The position numbers were made by a program, and so were the translations under genes. The notes beneath the pieces were generated by a model. That model saw nothing but the letters and a program-made list of their open reading frames with translations, did no database searches and was not told the DNA's origin. Source: JACPVF01 sp964502095 (GTDB taxonomy: Bacteria; Chloroflexota; Anaerolineae; Anaerolineales; Villigracilaceae). Taken from it: DNA of 64,000 nt. Positions 51,233 to 59,834 of the stretch are shown piece after piece. Where the stretch lies: assembly GCA_964502095.1 (NCBI GenBank), contig CAZCUF010000010.1, positions 62,001 through 126,000 on the forward strand. The letters are read 5' to 3'. The stretch's first letter is position 1, and each line of letters opens with the position of its first letter.

Positions 51233-52975
51233 TTATTTTAACAGCAGAACTCGAATCGATCCTTCGCGTCCCGAATAAAGCGTCGTATACCATTTGTTCA
51301 AATCGGGTTCCATCAATTTCCAGATATATTCATTGGCATTGGAAAGCGAACTATCCACATAAACGGCTTTCACGCCGGCGTCCTTGAGCAATTGGTAAAC
51401 CTCCCCGCCGGATTTCAACTGCGTGAATTGATCGTCGTTCATATCGTAGAAATCCATGCGTGCGGCCCAAACCCAGCCGGGCGCGCCCGCCGCGACCAGC
51501 GAGCTTTGGGGCAGTTCTTTATCAATGGCGAGCAGAGCCTGTTCCTCCGCGCCAGCCGCCAGGTCGCGGCCATGCGGCGGATCCAACGTTGGGCGCAGAA
51601 TCAATCCCGCGCAAAGCAGAAGTACGAGGCCGGTGGTCAGTGCGGCCGTTTGATATGCGCGGCGCGACAGGAACACCGTCAATCCCAGAACAGCCAAAAG
51701 AAGCACGGTCGTGAAATAGAGTGCGCGCACATCCATGGCGGCCGCGATGAGCGTGGCAACCGATAAAAGCGCGGTCCAGATCAAGGCGCCTTTCCTCGTA
51801 AAGGCATCCGTTATGAATGCGGCCGCGCCGATGGCCGCGCCGATATACAAAATGTAGTATGGCTGGCGCAAATAACCGATACGGAAAAAGGTCAGAAAAT
51901 AAACGCCGAGATAAGCGGGCCACAGCAATAGGATCGCGATCAGCGTCCATTGCTTTTTTCGGATCAACTCCCACGCGCCGCGCGCGAACAAAATAAAAAG
52001 CAGGATGGCCGTCCGTAAACCGAGCATCGAATAGACCAAATTCGGCAGAGCGGCGATCTGTTTGGTGAGGCGGCTCACATAGGCCTGCGGGTTGCGCCGA
52101 ATGGCATTGAAAACCGAATAGTTATTTTCCTCCGCCGAACCATACAACTTCTGGGCCTGAAGCACTGCGCATTTAAGCGGCTTCTGGTTGCAGGACGGAT
52201 CGCGGTGATAATCAATGGACTGTCCCTGTTGAAAGGCCGTATAAGCGCGCTCCTGTGTACCAAAACTGAAATCGCCCGTTATAGAACCATAGAGCAGAAG
52301 ATAACCGAGCAGTAATACAATAAACGGGGCGAAGACTGCGACCGGCCATTTCCAATTCCAATGTTTAAAACCAACGATCACAATTGTAAGAAGCACAAAG
52401 ATTCCGAACAGCACCAGGCCGTCGTTGCGCGCGAAGGATGAAAGCCCGATGAAGAATGAGGTCCAGGCCAGATGTTTTGTGCGGCGCGTATTGTAAAAAC
52501 ACAGCAACTGCCAGAGCGCGAACCCAGACATCGCCGCGAACAATGCGTCGCTGGGATTCAAAAGGATTTCGAGCAAAACCGGAAAGATCAAAAGGAAGCC
52601 CGTGATCGCCAGCGGAGGAAACCATTTTGCAAACTGCACAGCGATCAAATAACTGCCCCACCACATCAGGGCGAATAATACGATCCGTCCCAGCGAAACG
52701 CTTTGTACCAGCCAAAAAGGCGAGTGAGCAAAAGGCAGATACGTGAGTCCGTATAACAAGCCGATCAACGGGTTGCGCGCGAACGAGGGCAGTTGTCCCT
52801 CGATCAAACTTCGCCCAGTGTTTACATATACCGATTCGTCCCACACATTGATATCGCGCAAGGTCGGCAAAAAGAAATTAAAGACAAGAAATAAAGTCGC
52901 ACCGAAGGCCAACAGCGCCAGCCAAAACTCGCGTTTGAACTGAAGGTTCAGCCAGGTACGGAAAATGAATTTCAT
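51233..52975 (-). CDS. GT-C-type membrane glycosyltransferase
   Basis: A 580-residue, multi-pass membrane protein. INVWDESVYVNTGRSLIEGQ in the first outer loop has the Asp-Glu pair typical of GT-C enzymes, and LNPSDALFAAMSGFALWQL lies in a later helix. About 12 helices are followed by a C-terminal soluble part (LVAAGAPGWVWAARMDFYDM, GVKAVYVDSSLSNANEYIWK). The sugar is unknown. It overlaps the upstream GT2 gene by 4 bases. Confidence 0.78.
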   Translation of the reverse strand: MKFIFRTWLNLQFKREFWLALLAFGATLFLVFNFFLPTLRDINVWDESVYVNTGRSLIEGQLPSFARNPLIGLLYGLTYLPFAHSPFWLVQSVSLGRIVLFALMWWGSYLIAVQFAKWFPPLAITGFLLIFPVLLEILLNPSDALFAAMSGFALWQLLCFYNTRRTKHLAWTSFFIGLSSFARNDGLVLFGIFVLLTIVIVGFKHWNWKWPVAVFAPFIVLLLGYLLLYGSITGDFSFGTQERAYTAFQQGQSIDYHRDPSCNQKPLKCAVLQAQKLYGSAEENNYSVFNAIRRNPQAYVSRLTKQIAALPNLVYSMLGLRTAILLFILFARGAWELIRKKQWTLIAILLLWPAYLGVYFLTFFRIGYLRQPYYILYIGAAIGAAAFITDAFTRKGALIWTALLSVATLIAAAMDVRALYFTTVLLLAVLGLTVFLSRRAYQTAALTTGLVLLLCAGLILRPTLDPPHGRDLAAGAEEQALLAIDKELPQSSLVAAGAPGWVWAARMDFYDMNDDQFTQLKSGGEVYQLLKDAGVKAVYVDSSLSNANEYIWKLMEPDLNKWYTTLYSGREGSIRVLLLK

Positions 52976-53922
52976 CGAAAATTATCCTCCACCCTTGCGC
53001 TACGGCTCGTCCCGCGTAAGCGCACCGCGAGGAAACGCAATTTAGACAAGCCCAGCAACTCCAGGATTGCACCGATCAATAAATTCAACCGCGCCAACGC
53101 AGTTAACGGATGCAAAAGAAAAGCGCGGCTCCATGCTTTCAAAGACGACCGCGCCTGGCCGCCATCGAGCAGATAACGCGCATCCACGCGGCAGGCCGAA
53201 GCGCGCGGACGATTTCCCAGCCGCTTCAATACCGGGCTGAGGCTGGGTCCCGTTTCCGCCCATTCCAAAATCTGAAAAGCTTCGCGGCCAAACTCCACAG
53301 CCTGCGCGCGATTTTTGGCCGCGGCGTGATATCTCGCCGCCGCCCAAATTTGCGGAACGTGAACCAACTGTCCCTGTTGAGCGAGGCGAATCCAAAGCTG
53401 ATGATCGAGCATAAAATGGAATCGCAGGTCAAGTCCGCCGGCTTGCTCAAAAGCGGAGCGTTTCATAAATACTGCGGGTTGACCGATGATTTGAAAGCAG
53501 AGCAGAGCTTCGATGGTCAATGGCCGATACTTCATAAGATTTAAAGTTTTACCATGTCCATCCACGGCCAGCATATCGCCATATACCATCACGGCTTGCG
53601 GATTCTGCTCGAACGCGCGCACAGCAGACGAAAGCGCACGCGGCAGATAATAATCATCCGAATTCAGCCAGGCGAGGATATCGCCTTTGGCGCGCCGCAT
53701 GCCCTTGTTGATTGCATCCGCCTGGCCCGCATCCTTTTCGGAAACCCAAAACGCGAGGCGGTTCGCATACTTTTCGATAATGCCTGCGGAGCCGTCCATC
53801 GAACCGCCATCCACTACGATATATTCGATGTCGGCATAATCCTGCTCGAACACGGAACGCATGGCCTGTTCGAGAAAGGAGGCCTGATTGAACGAAGGAG
53901 TAACGATCGAAACAAGAGTCAT
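52972..53922 (-). CDS. Family 2 glycosyltransferase, paralogue
   Basis: A 316-residue GT-A enzyme with VSIVTPSFNQASFLEQAMRS, YIVVDGGSMDGS, AWLNSDDYYLP and HFMLDHQLWIRLA, clearly related to the GT2 at 47943. The ATG at 53922 starts the family N-terminus; the longer frame to 54003 would overlap the upstream GT39 gene and is unlikely. Its C-terminus is longer than the paralogue's, with an amphipathic or membrane-peripheral helix (LTALARLNLLIGAILELLGL). Confidence 0.9.
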   Translation of the reverse strand: MTLVSIVTPSFNQASFLEQAMRSVFEQDYADIEYIVVDGGSMDGSAGIIEKYANRLAFWVSEKDAGQADAINKGMRRAKGDILAWLNSDDYYLPRALSSAVRAFEQNPQAVMVYGDMLAVDGHGKTLNLMKYRPLTIEALLCFQIIGQPAVFMKRSAFEQAGGLDLRFHFMLDHQLWIRLAQQGQLVHVPQIWAAARYHAAAKNRAQAVEFGREAFQILEWAETGPSLSPVLKRLGNRPRASACRVDARYLLDGGQARSSLKAWSRAFLLHPLTALARLNLLIGAILELLGLSKLRFLAVRLRGTSRSARVEDNFR

Positions 53923-53956
53923 GATTATCGGCAGGAGGTAAACCCGTTGCGCCCCA

Positions 53957-55432
53957 TTATCGGTGCAAAGCGTACAACACAAATCCATCCCCTTGCGCGG
54001 CAACCGGATATTTGTTCAGAATCGCTTTCAATGTGGGCTGTTTGTCCAGCTGGCTGAACGCCGTCACCAGAAAATAATCTTTTCCCGCGATATATTCATC
54101 GAACGAGGCCGTTGGATCCGCCCCGCCGCGCATCTGACTCAAGTCCGTCGTCACCGGCCACAAACTCACCTTGCGCCAGCCCCACATCATCAGGCGAAAG
54201 CCGTAATCCTGCGTCAGCGCGATCACATTCGCGTTTTCTGGAATCGTCTTGCCGATCGCGGCCCACACCGCGGGCTCGGAACGAAAATTTTCAGCGACGA
54301 GGACCGAGCGCGCCACCCAGGATTGATATCCGATCAACGCGACGATCACTGCGACGAACCCAACGCGGCTCACGACGCCTTGAACTGCCGCGCGTTCGAA
54401 CAGCGGCTTCAACGCCGCGGCCAACCCCAGCGCGAGGATGGGAATCAACTGAATGTGATAATAACTGTGCGTGTACATCTGGAACGGTAATGTCAGCCCG
54501 TACAGCAAATAACCGATCCATGAGCCGGTCAACAGCCAGCGCAAATGCGGCGAGGCCACAAAGACTCCCGCCAGACTGACGAAGATCACGGTCAACCCAA
54601 AAAGACTGCCGAGAAAGCCCAGCCATTTGGAATAAAAATTGGCGCTGGTGATCAACTGAATCAATGCCAGCGACCAGCTGAAAAAATATTCGGTGGAACG
54701 CCCCGAATGGAGAAAGACATAATATGTTAGCGCGGGGACGATCATCAGCGCGGCCATGGCCCAAACCTGTTTATTCTTCCAGAACTCTTTGCGAAGCGTA
54801 AACAGGACCATCGCAATCGCGGCGGCGCCTGCCAAGAAGGCAATGACTACTTTCACCAGAGTTGCAAAGCCGAGAAAAATTCCGGCTAGTACTGCCCATT
54901 TCCAGGCCGGTTTCTCGGACCAACGATACAAAAAATAGATTCCAACCACGAAGGCCGAGGTCATCAATGGGTCGGGCTGGAAGGAGCGGCTGGCTTGCAC
55001 TGAGAACGGCAGGATCAAATAATAAGCCAGCGCGGCTAACGCGGCCCAGGGCGAGGCGGCGCGGCGGGCCAAATCGAAAAGCGCGACGCCAGCCAGAACC
55101 CAAAATAACGACTCCCAAATACGCGCGGCGGCATAGTTTTCGCCGCCAGTCAAAACATACGTCGCCGCCACCAGCGACTCGATGATAGGCGGTTCGTACT
55201 GCCCGACCGAACGGCGGAAAGAGGAGGTCAGGTCGAGAGTTTGCGCGTCCGCGTTGGGAAGCAGATGGTAGTAAATATCGCGGGCCACAAGCGAATTGCG
55301 CAGTTGACGCGAGGGGTGAAAATCGAGCGGCGGATCCGTCAGATCGAGCAGGCGCAGAGTCAGGCCCAAGCCGAGTAAAAGGACCAGCAACAGGAGCCAG
55401 GTTCGAGGTCCGGAAAGAAGCGCTGTTTTCAT
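53957..55432 (-). CDS. GT-C (family 39/ArnT-like) glycosyltransferase, paralogue
   Basis: A 491-residue membrane protein with about 12 helices, DPPLDFHPSRQLRNSLVARD in the first outer loop and ASRSFQPDPLMTSAFVVGIY, matching the enzyme at 49669. A C-terminal soluble segment (VIALTQDYGFRLMMWGWRKV) corresponds to one in that paralogue too. Its start shares a base with the stop of the MptE-like gene (TGATG), indicating coupling. Confidence 0.86.
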   Translation of the reverse strand: MKTALLSGPRTWLLLLVLLLGLGLTLRLLDLTDPPLDFHPSRQLRNSLVARDIYYHLLPNADAQTLDLTSSFRRSVGQYEPPIIESLVAATYVLTGGENYAAARIWESLFWVLAGVALFDLARRAASPWAALAALAYYLILPFSVQASRSFQPDPLMTSAFVVGIYFLYRWSEKPAWKWAVLAGIFLGFATLVKVVIAFLAGAAAIAMVLFTLRKEFWKNKQVWAMAALMIVPALTYYVFLHSGRSTEYFFSWSLALIQLITSANFYSKWLGFLGSLFGLTVIFVSLAGVFVASPHLRWLLTGSWIGYLLYGLTLPFQMYTHSYYHIQLIPILALGLAAALKPLFERAAVQGVVSRVGFVAVIVALIGYQSWVARSVLVAENFRSEPAVWAAIGKTIPENANVIALTQDYGFRLMMWGWRKVSLWPVTTDLSQMRGGADPTASFDEYIAGKDYFLVTAFSQLDKQPTLKAILNKYPVAAQGDGFVLYALHR

Positions 55433-56238
55433 CAGAAGAGGGAATTGTAGTCCACTTTGGGGAAGATCGTCAGTTTGCCGCCGACCGTCGCATCGAGCAC
55501 GGTGCGCCCGGCCTGCTCATAATGCCGGCGCGCCATGCGATAGCCGATTTCGGATGTGTCGAGATCGGGCAACTGCCAGCGAAAGCCTTTGCCGAAATAA
55601 CGCGGGTCGAAATGATTAGGATCGGCGCCGTTCGAGACGACTGTTTTGTTGGCGTCGCCCTTGCTGGTAAAGTTGTGATCCACGCCGATGAGAATGACTT
55701 TTTCAAACCCCATATAAAACGCAAGTTGGAGCGCAACATTTGTGACCGTGGCGCCTTCCCAAACGCGGCCAGCCATATCGTAAGCAAATTTCGGGCCGGT
55801 ATAAGTGGTGTAAAGAAAAATCATATCGCCGGGAAAGCGCTGGAAGTGACGATTGGAATGCCAGGCGATGAATTTTGGAATCGGCAGTGCGGCGATCTCC
55901 TGCGCGCACTGCTCGATGACCAGATCATTGATGGACGCAAAATACGTAGTGGTGAATCCAAGTTCGGGAAAGAGCAAGTAGATGCGATTCATTCCGAACG
56001 TAAATTCATTTTTGAGTTTGGTCAAGTCGGTTTGCTTGAGGCTGGGGCCGTTGCCGATAATGAAACAACGTTCGCCTTGATGAAGATTGTAATACCCGGT
56101 CATACGCTGGCGGCTTGCGCGTCGCCACGGATGCAGGTACGCGTCCGGCACTTGAGGCAGGCGGCGGAGGGCGTCGTAGGTGTTTTTAACAGCCCGCAAA
56201 ACAGAATCAGGCAGAGCGGATTTGAGAGTTTGTTTCAT
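55432..56238 (-). CDS. DUF115 / MptE-like protein
   Basis: A 268-residue protein of the DUF115 family (6-hydroxymethylpterin pyrophosphokinase MptE-like), related to the core of Maf-type glycosyltransferases. GERCFIIGNGPSLKQTDLTK is the nucleotide-binding-like loop, followed by TFGMNRIYLLFPELGF, the segment KVILIGVDHNF and RMARRHYEQAGRTVLDAT. Within a glycan cluster that also has a CMP-sugar synthetase, a glycosyltransfer role is more plausible than pterin metabolism. The ATG at 56238 overlaps the upstream gene by 4 bases, so the longer frame to 56418 is rejected. Confidence 0.82.
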   Translation of the reverse strand: MKQTLKSALPDSVLRAVKNTYDALRRLPQVPDAYLHPWRRASRQRMTGYYNLHQGERCFIIGNGPSLKQTDLTKLKNEFTFGMNRIYLLFPELGFTTTYFASINDLVIEQCAQEIAALPIPKFIAWHSNRHFQRFPGDMIFLYTTYTGPKFAYDMAGRVWEGATVTNVALQLAFYMGFEKVILIGVDHNFTSKGDANKTVVSNGADPNHFDPRYFGKGFRWQLPDLDTSEIGYRMARRHYEQAGRTVLDATVGGKLTIFPKVDYNSLF

Positions 56239-56588
56239 GCAGGAGAAAATTCCTTGCGGGCAAGAATCAGAAAGATGAATGTGGCGATATTCAACAGAAC
56301 AAAGAGCAAGTCCACCAGGCCGAATTGATCGAAGATCGTCGGAAAAATATTGAGCGCCAGCACGACGATCGAAAGATAGAAAATAAATCCCGTTCTTTTG
56401 GGCAATTGCCAGGCACAAAACGCCATAACTGCGGCATCGCCGAGCATGAAAACGGTATAGATGCCGTACAAGACTGCATTTTCAGGCTTCGCGCCCACTC
56501 GTAACAGAGAGCCGATCCCGAACGCAATCAACACCGCCGCAGTCAATAAAAAAAGATAGCGCGTCGTTTGAAAGAGAGAGATGTGCAT
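56235..56588 (-). CDS. Small four-helix membrane protein, unknown
   Basis: A 117-residue protein with about four hydrophobic helices (YLFLLTAAVLIAFGIGSLL, AVLYGIYTVFMLGDAAVMAF, FIFYLSIVVLALNIFPTIF, LLFVLLNIATFIFLIL) and no catalytic motif. It is coupled to the DUF115 gene (ATGA overlap) and lies 4 bases after the SDR gene stop. The family is not recognised; it may scaffold the glycan enzymes at the membrane. Confidence 0.7.
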   Translation of the reverse strand: MHISLFQTTRYLFLLTAAVLIAFGIGSLLRVGAKPENAVLYGIYTVFMLGDAAVMAFCAWQLPKRTGFIFYLSIVVLALNIFPTIFDQFGLVDLLFVLLNIATFIFLILARKEFSPA

Positions 56589-56592
56589 TTCT

Positions 56593-57354
56593 TTACTCTG
56601 TGCTCAACCTTGCCGTCGCGCCCCCGTCCACCACCAACGCCTGACCGGTCATAAATGACGATTGCTCATTATCTGCCAGGAAATAGATAGCCTGCGCGAT
56701 CTCTTCCGGTTTGCCGACCTTCCCGCTGACGGTCTTGCGCGCCAGATTATCGAGCCGTTCCTGCACATCGCCATGACCGACATGCCCGCGGCCCAGTCCG
56801 GCGCGCAGCATGGGCGTATCCACTGCGCCGGGCAAAATGGCATTGACGCGGATGTTATCGGGCGCAAACTCGATGGCCATAGCGCGCGTCAACGCCAGCA
56901 ATCCGCCTTTGGAGGCGGCATAGGCGGCGATGTTGGCTGAGGTTTGAATCGCATGCACCGACGAAACGTTGACAATCGCCCCGCCTCCCGCGGCTTTCAT
57001 CAATGGGTGCGCCAGTTTCACAAACAGAAATACTGAGCGTAAATTGGAGGCCATGACCGCATCCCATTCCTCGACGGTTGTTTCCACCAAAGGTTTGGCA
57101 ACCTGCACCGCCGCGTTATTGACCAACACATCGAGCGTGGGATGAAAGTCACGCGCTTGTTGAAAGATCTGCTCGGCCGAATCGGGGTGCGAAATATCGG
57201 CCTGGATGAAGCGCCCCTTCTTCGGAAAGCCCTCGCCGAAATCGGCGCGGTCCACGCCGATGACGCGCCAGCCTTTTTCGGCAAAGTGATGGATACAAGC
57301 GCGGCCAATTCCGCCGCCCACACCAGTGATGAGGACCGTCTTGGGAGGATTCAT
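56593..57354 (-). CDS. SDR-family oxidoreductase
   Basis: A 253-residue classical short-chain dehydrogenase. NAD(P)-binding TGVGGGIGRA, VNNAAVQ, the catalytic Ser region IVNVSSVHA and YAASKGG (Tyr-x3-Lys) are all present; the C-terminus GQALVVDGGATA is typical of FabG-like enzymes. The ATG at 57354 is chosen over an upstream TTG that would overlap the preceding gene. In this cluster it may reduce a sugar or keto-acid intermediate. Confidence 0.9.
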   Translation of the reverse strand: MNPPKTVLITGVGGGIGRACIHHFAEKGWRVIGVDRADFGEGFPKKGRFIQADISHPDSAEQIFQQARDFHPTLDVLVNNAAVQVAKPLVETTVEEWDAVMASNLRSVFLFVKLAHPLMKAAGGGAIVNVSSVHAIQTSANIAAYAASKGGLLALTRAMAIEFAPDNIRVNAILPGAVDTPMLRAGLGRGHVGHGDVQERLDNLARKTVSGKVGKPEEIAQAIYFLADNEQSSFMTGQALVVDGGATARLSTE

Positions 57355-57356
57355 TT

Positions 57357-58862
57357 TTATCTGCAAGTGTTGTTCACAATCTGGTAATCGTAGGGACGAT
57401 TATATGTGGAAAATCGACTCACGTCCGGCAGTAAGGGCAAATGCTGGCCGAAGTAGGAGCCGAGGATAACACGAAATGTATTGACGGGTGTGATCGAGTC
57501 GTAAAAGATATCCTGTCCGCCGGGTACATAATAAGCGTTCAAATTCCGCATGCGGGCCTCGGGGGAAAAACGGCCCGGGCCGTGATCGCCCTGGACGATG
57601 ATAATCACCGAGCGGCTGGAGCCATCGATAATGGATTTCAAGGCCGGGATCATCTGATGGTCGATAAAGATCACCTGGTTGACATATCCTTTGATGTACT
57701 CCTGCGGCGAGAAGCGATCGTCGCGCGTGGTAACGTCGTCTATAGGTTCTCCTGAGGGCCCGAAAACAAAGGGGGGGTGAGGAATGACAATGTGTGCAAA
57801 AACGAACTTGGGCCGCGGGTCCTCCACAAGGCTCGGCAGTTTTTCAATTGTAAAGAGCGTTCGGTCGCGAAATATCTTGGCCGTGGAAGTCGTCGCATCG
57901 GTCAGATGGTAATCCAGGGCGGCCCGAACCAAAGTGGTCTTCAGAAGGAGATATTCGAATTCATTGAGTTGACGGCCGTAACTGGGTGATAAATAAAGCG
58001 ACGCATCCGTGATCTGGGTGAAATTAAAGCCGGTAGCGAATGCCACCGTAATGTAGCCTCTCTCCTCCAGAAAACTCCGAAGCGCGCTGTGCTTGATCAG
58101 GTCGCTAGTGCTATATTTTTGGGTGGTTCCCGGCTGTCCTTCGGCGCTCAGTGCGTCCAGGTAATTAAAGTTTAAAGAAGACGAAAGGGATAATTGAGTC
58201 TGTGCATAATTACTCTGACTATATCGGGATACATGAAAGCCCAAAGCCTCCAATTGGTCTATAAATGAAGAGTTGTCATAACCCATCACATCCTGCAAAA
58301 CATCCTGGCGGCCATAGCCGTCCAAAATAATGTAGTAAATATCCGGGGAGTCGGCCTTCGCCTGAACGACCCCACTGCTGGCAGTGGAGGGGCCGGCATT
58401 AGAATTCATCATCAATATGGCTAGCTGTCCCGCCGTGAACAGGACAAGAAACGCCGAAATCAAATTGAGAGTGTAATTCAGTTTGGGAGGAACCGGTTTT
58501 CGTATCAACCATATCAGGGCCGCCAGGGCAAAAATCGCCCAGAGCGGGATAAGGCTACGATGACGGAACAATTCCATGCCGAACAAGCTGACCGATTTCA
58601 GCGCCGAATAAATATGCCCATACGAGAAGAACAAGATCACTATGACGGTCGTAAATACCGAGGCTTTTTTCCAATCACGGAAAATCAGCACGGATGCTCC
58701 AAGCAGAACGGCCACCATAAGAATTGTGATCACAATAGGACGAACAACAACCTGAGGTTCCACCTGATCGAAGTTGGGGATCAGCAACCCGAGGATCGCG
58801 TAGATGCCAAATAAAAACGGATGAATTCCCCATCGTTCGACAAATTGTTCGATGCGTTTCAT
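57357..58862 (-). CDS. Membrane alkaline-phosphatase-fold (sulfatase-like) transferase 1
   Basis: A 501-residue protein. About five N-terminal transmembrane helices (to about residue 160) are followed by an extracytoplasmic alkaline-phosphatase-superfamily domain: IYYIILDGYGRQDV (first metal Asp), a Ser/Thr-rich nucleophile region (NYAQTQLSLSSSLN), VFAHIVIPHPPFVF and IIIVQGDHGPGRFS (metal Asp-His). It has no CxPxR motif, so it is not a formylglycine sulfatase. It may act as a phosphoglycerol- or phosphoethanolamine-type transferase. It is paralogous to the gene at 59835. Confidence 0.82.
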   Translation of the reverse strand: MKRIEQFVERWGIHPFLFGIYAILGLLIPNFDQVEPQVVVRPIVITILMVAVLLGASVLIFRDWKKASVFTTVIVILFFSYGHIYSALKSVSLFGMELFRHRSLIPLWAIFALAALIWLIRKPVPPKLNYTLNLISAFLVLFTAGQLAILMMNSNAGPSTASSGVVQAKADSPDIYYIILDGYGRQDVLQDVMGYDNSSFIDQLEALGFHVSRYSQSNYAQTQLSLSSSLNFNYLDALSAEGQPGTTQKYSTSDLIKHSALRSFLEERGYITVAFATGFNFTQITDASLYLSPSYGRQLNEFEYLLLKTTLVRAALDYHLTDATTSTAKIFRDRTLFTIEKLPSLVEDPRPKFVFAHIVIPHPPFVFGPSGEPIDDVTTRDDRFSPQEYIKGYVNQVIFIDHQMIPALKSIIDGSSRSVIIIVQGDHGPGRFSPEARMRNLNAYYVPGGQDIFYDSITPVNTFRVILGSYFGQHLPLLPDVSRFSTYNRPYDYQIVNNTCR

Positions 58863-58885
58863 GTCTTTCCACCAACACCTGAAAA

Positions 58886-59833
58886 TTAATCTTTAAACTC
58901 CATACCCAAACCTTCGACCAAATTCCTGATCGTGTTCCAATGCACACGTTCCCAGGCGGCCGGGCTGGAGTTGGAGTTGTGCGGGGCCAGCATGACGTTA
59001 TCCATTTTCAAAAGCGGACTCTCCAGCGGCAGAGGCTCTACTTCGAACACATCCAGTGCGGCCCCCGCGAGACGTTGGGCCTGCAACGCCTCGACCAGCG
59101 CTTTCTCCTCGACGATGGGTCCGCGCGCGGTGTTGATCAGCACCGCCTCCGGCTTCATCAGCGCAAAGGTATCAGCGTTCATCAAATAATGCGAGGATGG
59201 ATTGAGATCGCAGTTAATGGAAACGAAATCAGAATTGGAAAGTAGAAAGTGGAGACTCGTCATCTCGATTCCAGTTTCGGTAATGAAGACGTGGTCAACA
59301 TCGACGATGTCGTTGCCGTAGACTTTCATGCCGAAAGCGCGCGCCCGGCGCGTCACCGCTTTGCCAATATTGCCGACTCCGATCACACCCAGCACAGATT
59401 CGCCAAGCGACTTGCCGGGAATTTTCCTCCATTCGCCGCGTTTCATGGCCGCGTCCATCCAGGGCTGGCGGCGGGAGAAAGCCAAAATATAACTTAGTAC
59501 CGAATCGGCGACGGGTGTAGTGAACGCGTTCATCGTCCGGCAGAGGCGGATATTTAAACGGGAGCAGGCTTCGGCGTCGATTGAATCGATTCCCGTTCCC
59601 CATTTGGAGATGACCTTTAAGCGCGGCGCGCAGGCTTCCAAAACACGCGCGGTGTAGCGGTCGTCGCCGCAGATCGCGCCGTCGAACTGACCGGCATATT
59701 TCAGCAGGCCGGCTTCTTCCATGCGTTCGCGCACATCGGGAACGATCAGACTGAGGTTGTATTTCTCGAAGACCGGCTTGAACCGGTCAACGGACGGAAG
59801 CATATAGGGCGCGGTGAGCAAGATCGTGGGCAT
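58886..59833 (-). CDS. D-isomer-specific 2-hydroxyacid dehydrogenase
   Basis: A 315-residue enzyme related to SerA and other D-2-hydroxyacid dehydrogenases. NAD-binding GVIGVGNIGKAVTRRARAFG, catalytic Arg in INTARGPIVEEKAL, Glu in FEVEPLPLESPL and His in NVMLAPHNSNSSPAAW are present. There is no ACT domain, so it is not a regulated serine-pathway PGDH. The ATG at 59833 lies 1 base past the upstream stop. In this cluster it may supply or reduce a keto-acid precursor of a surface sugar. Confidence 0.9.
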   Translation of the reverse strand: MPTILLTAPYMLPSVDRFKPVFEKYNLSLIVPDVRERMEEAGLLKYAGQFDGAICGDDRYTARVLEACAPRLKVISKWGTGIDSIDAEACSRLNIRLCRTMNAFTTPVADSVLSYILAFSRRQPWMDAAMKRGEWRKIPGKSLGESVLGVIGVGNIGKAVTRRARAFGMKVYGNDIVDVDHVFITETGIEMTSLHFLLSNSDFVSINCDLNPSSHYLMNADTFALMKPEAVLINTARGPIVEEKALVEALQAQRLAGAALDVFEVEPLPLESPLLKMDNVMLAPHNSNSSPAAWERVHWNTIRNLVEGLGMEFKD

Positions 59834-59834
59834 G

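Noticed and set aside
52972..54003. GT2 protein starting at 54003
   Set aside because: The extra 27 residues overlap the upstream GT-C gene and are not GT2-like; ATG 53922 begins the family N-terminus.
55432..56418. DUF115 protein starting at 56418
   Set aside because: The first 60 residues would overlap the coding frame of the 117-residue membrane protein; the ATG at 56238 gives a 4-base coupling overlap.
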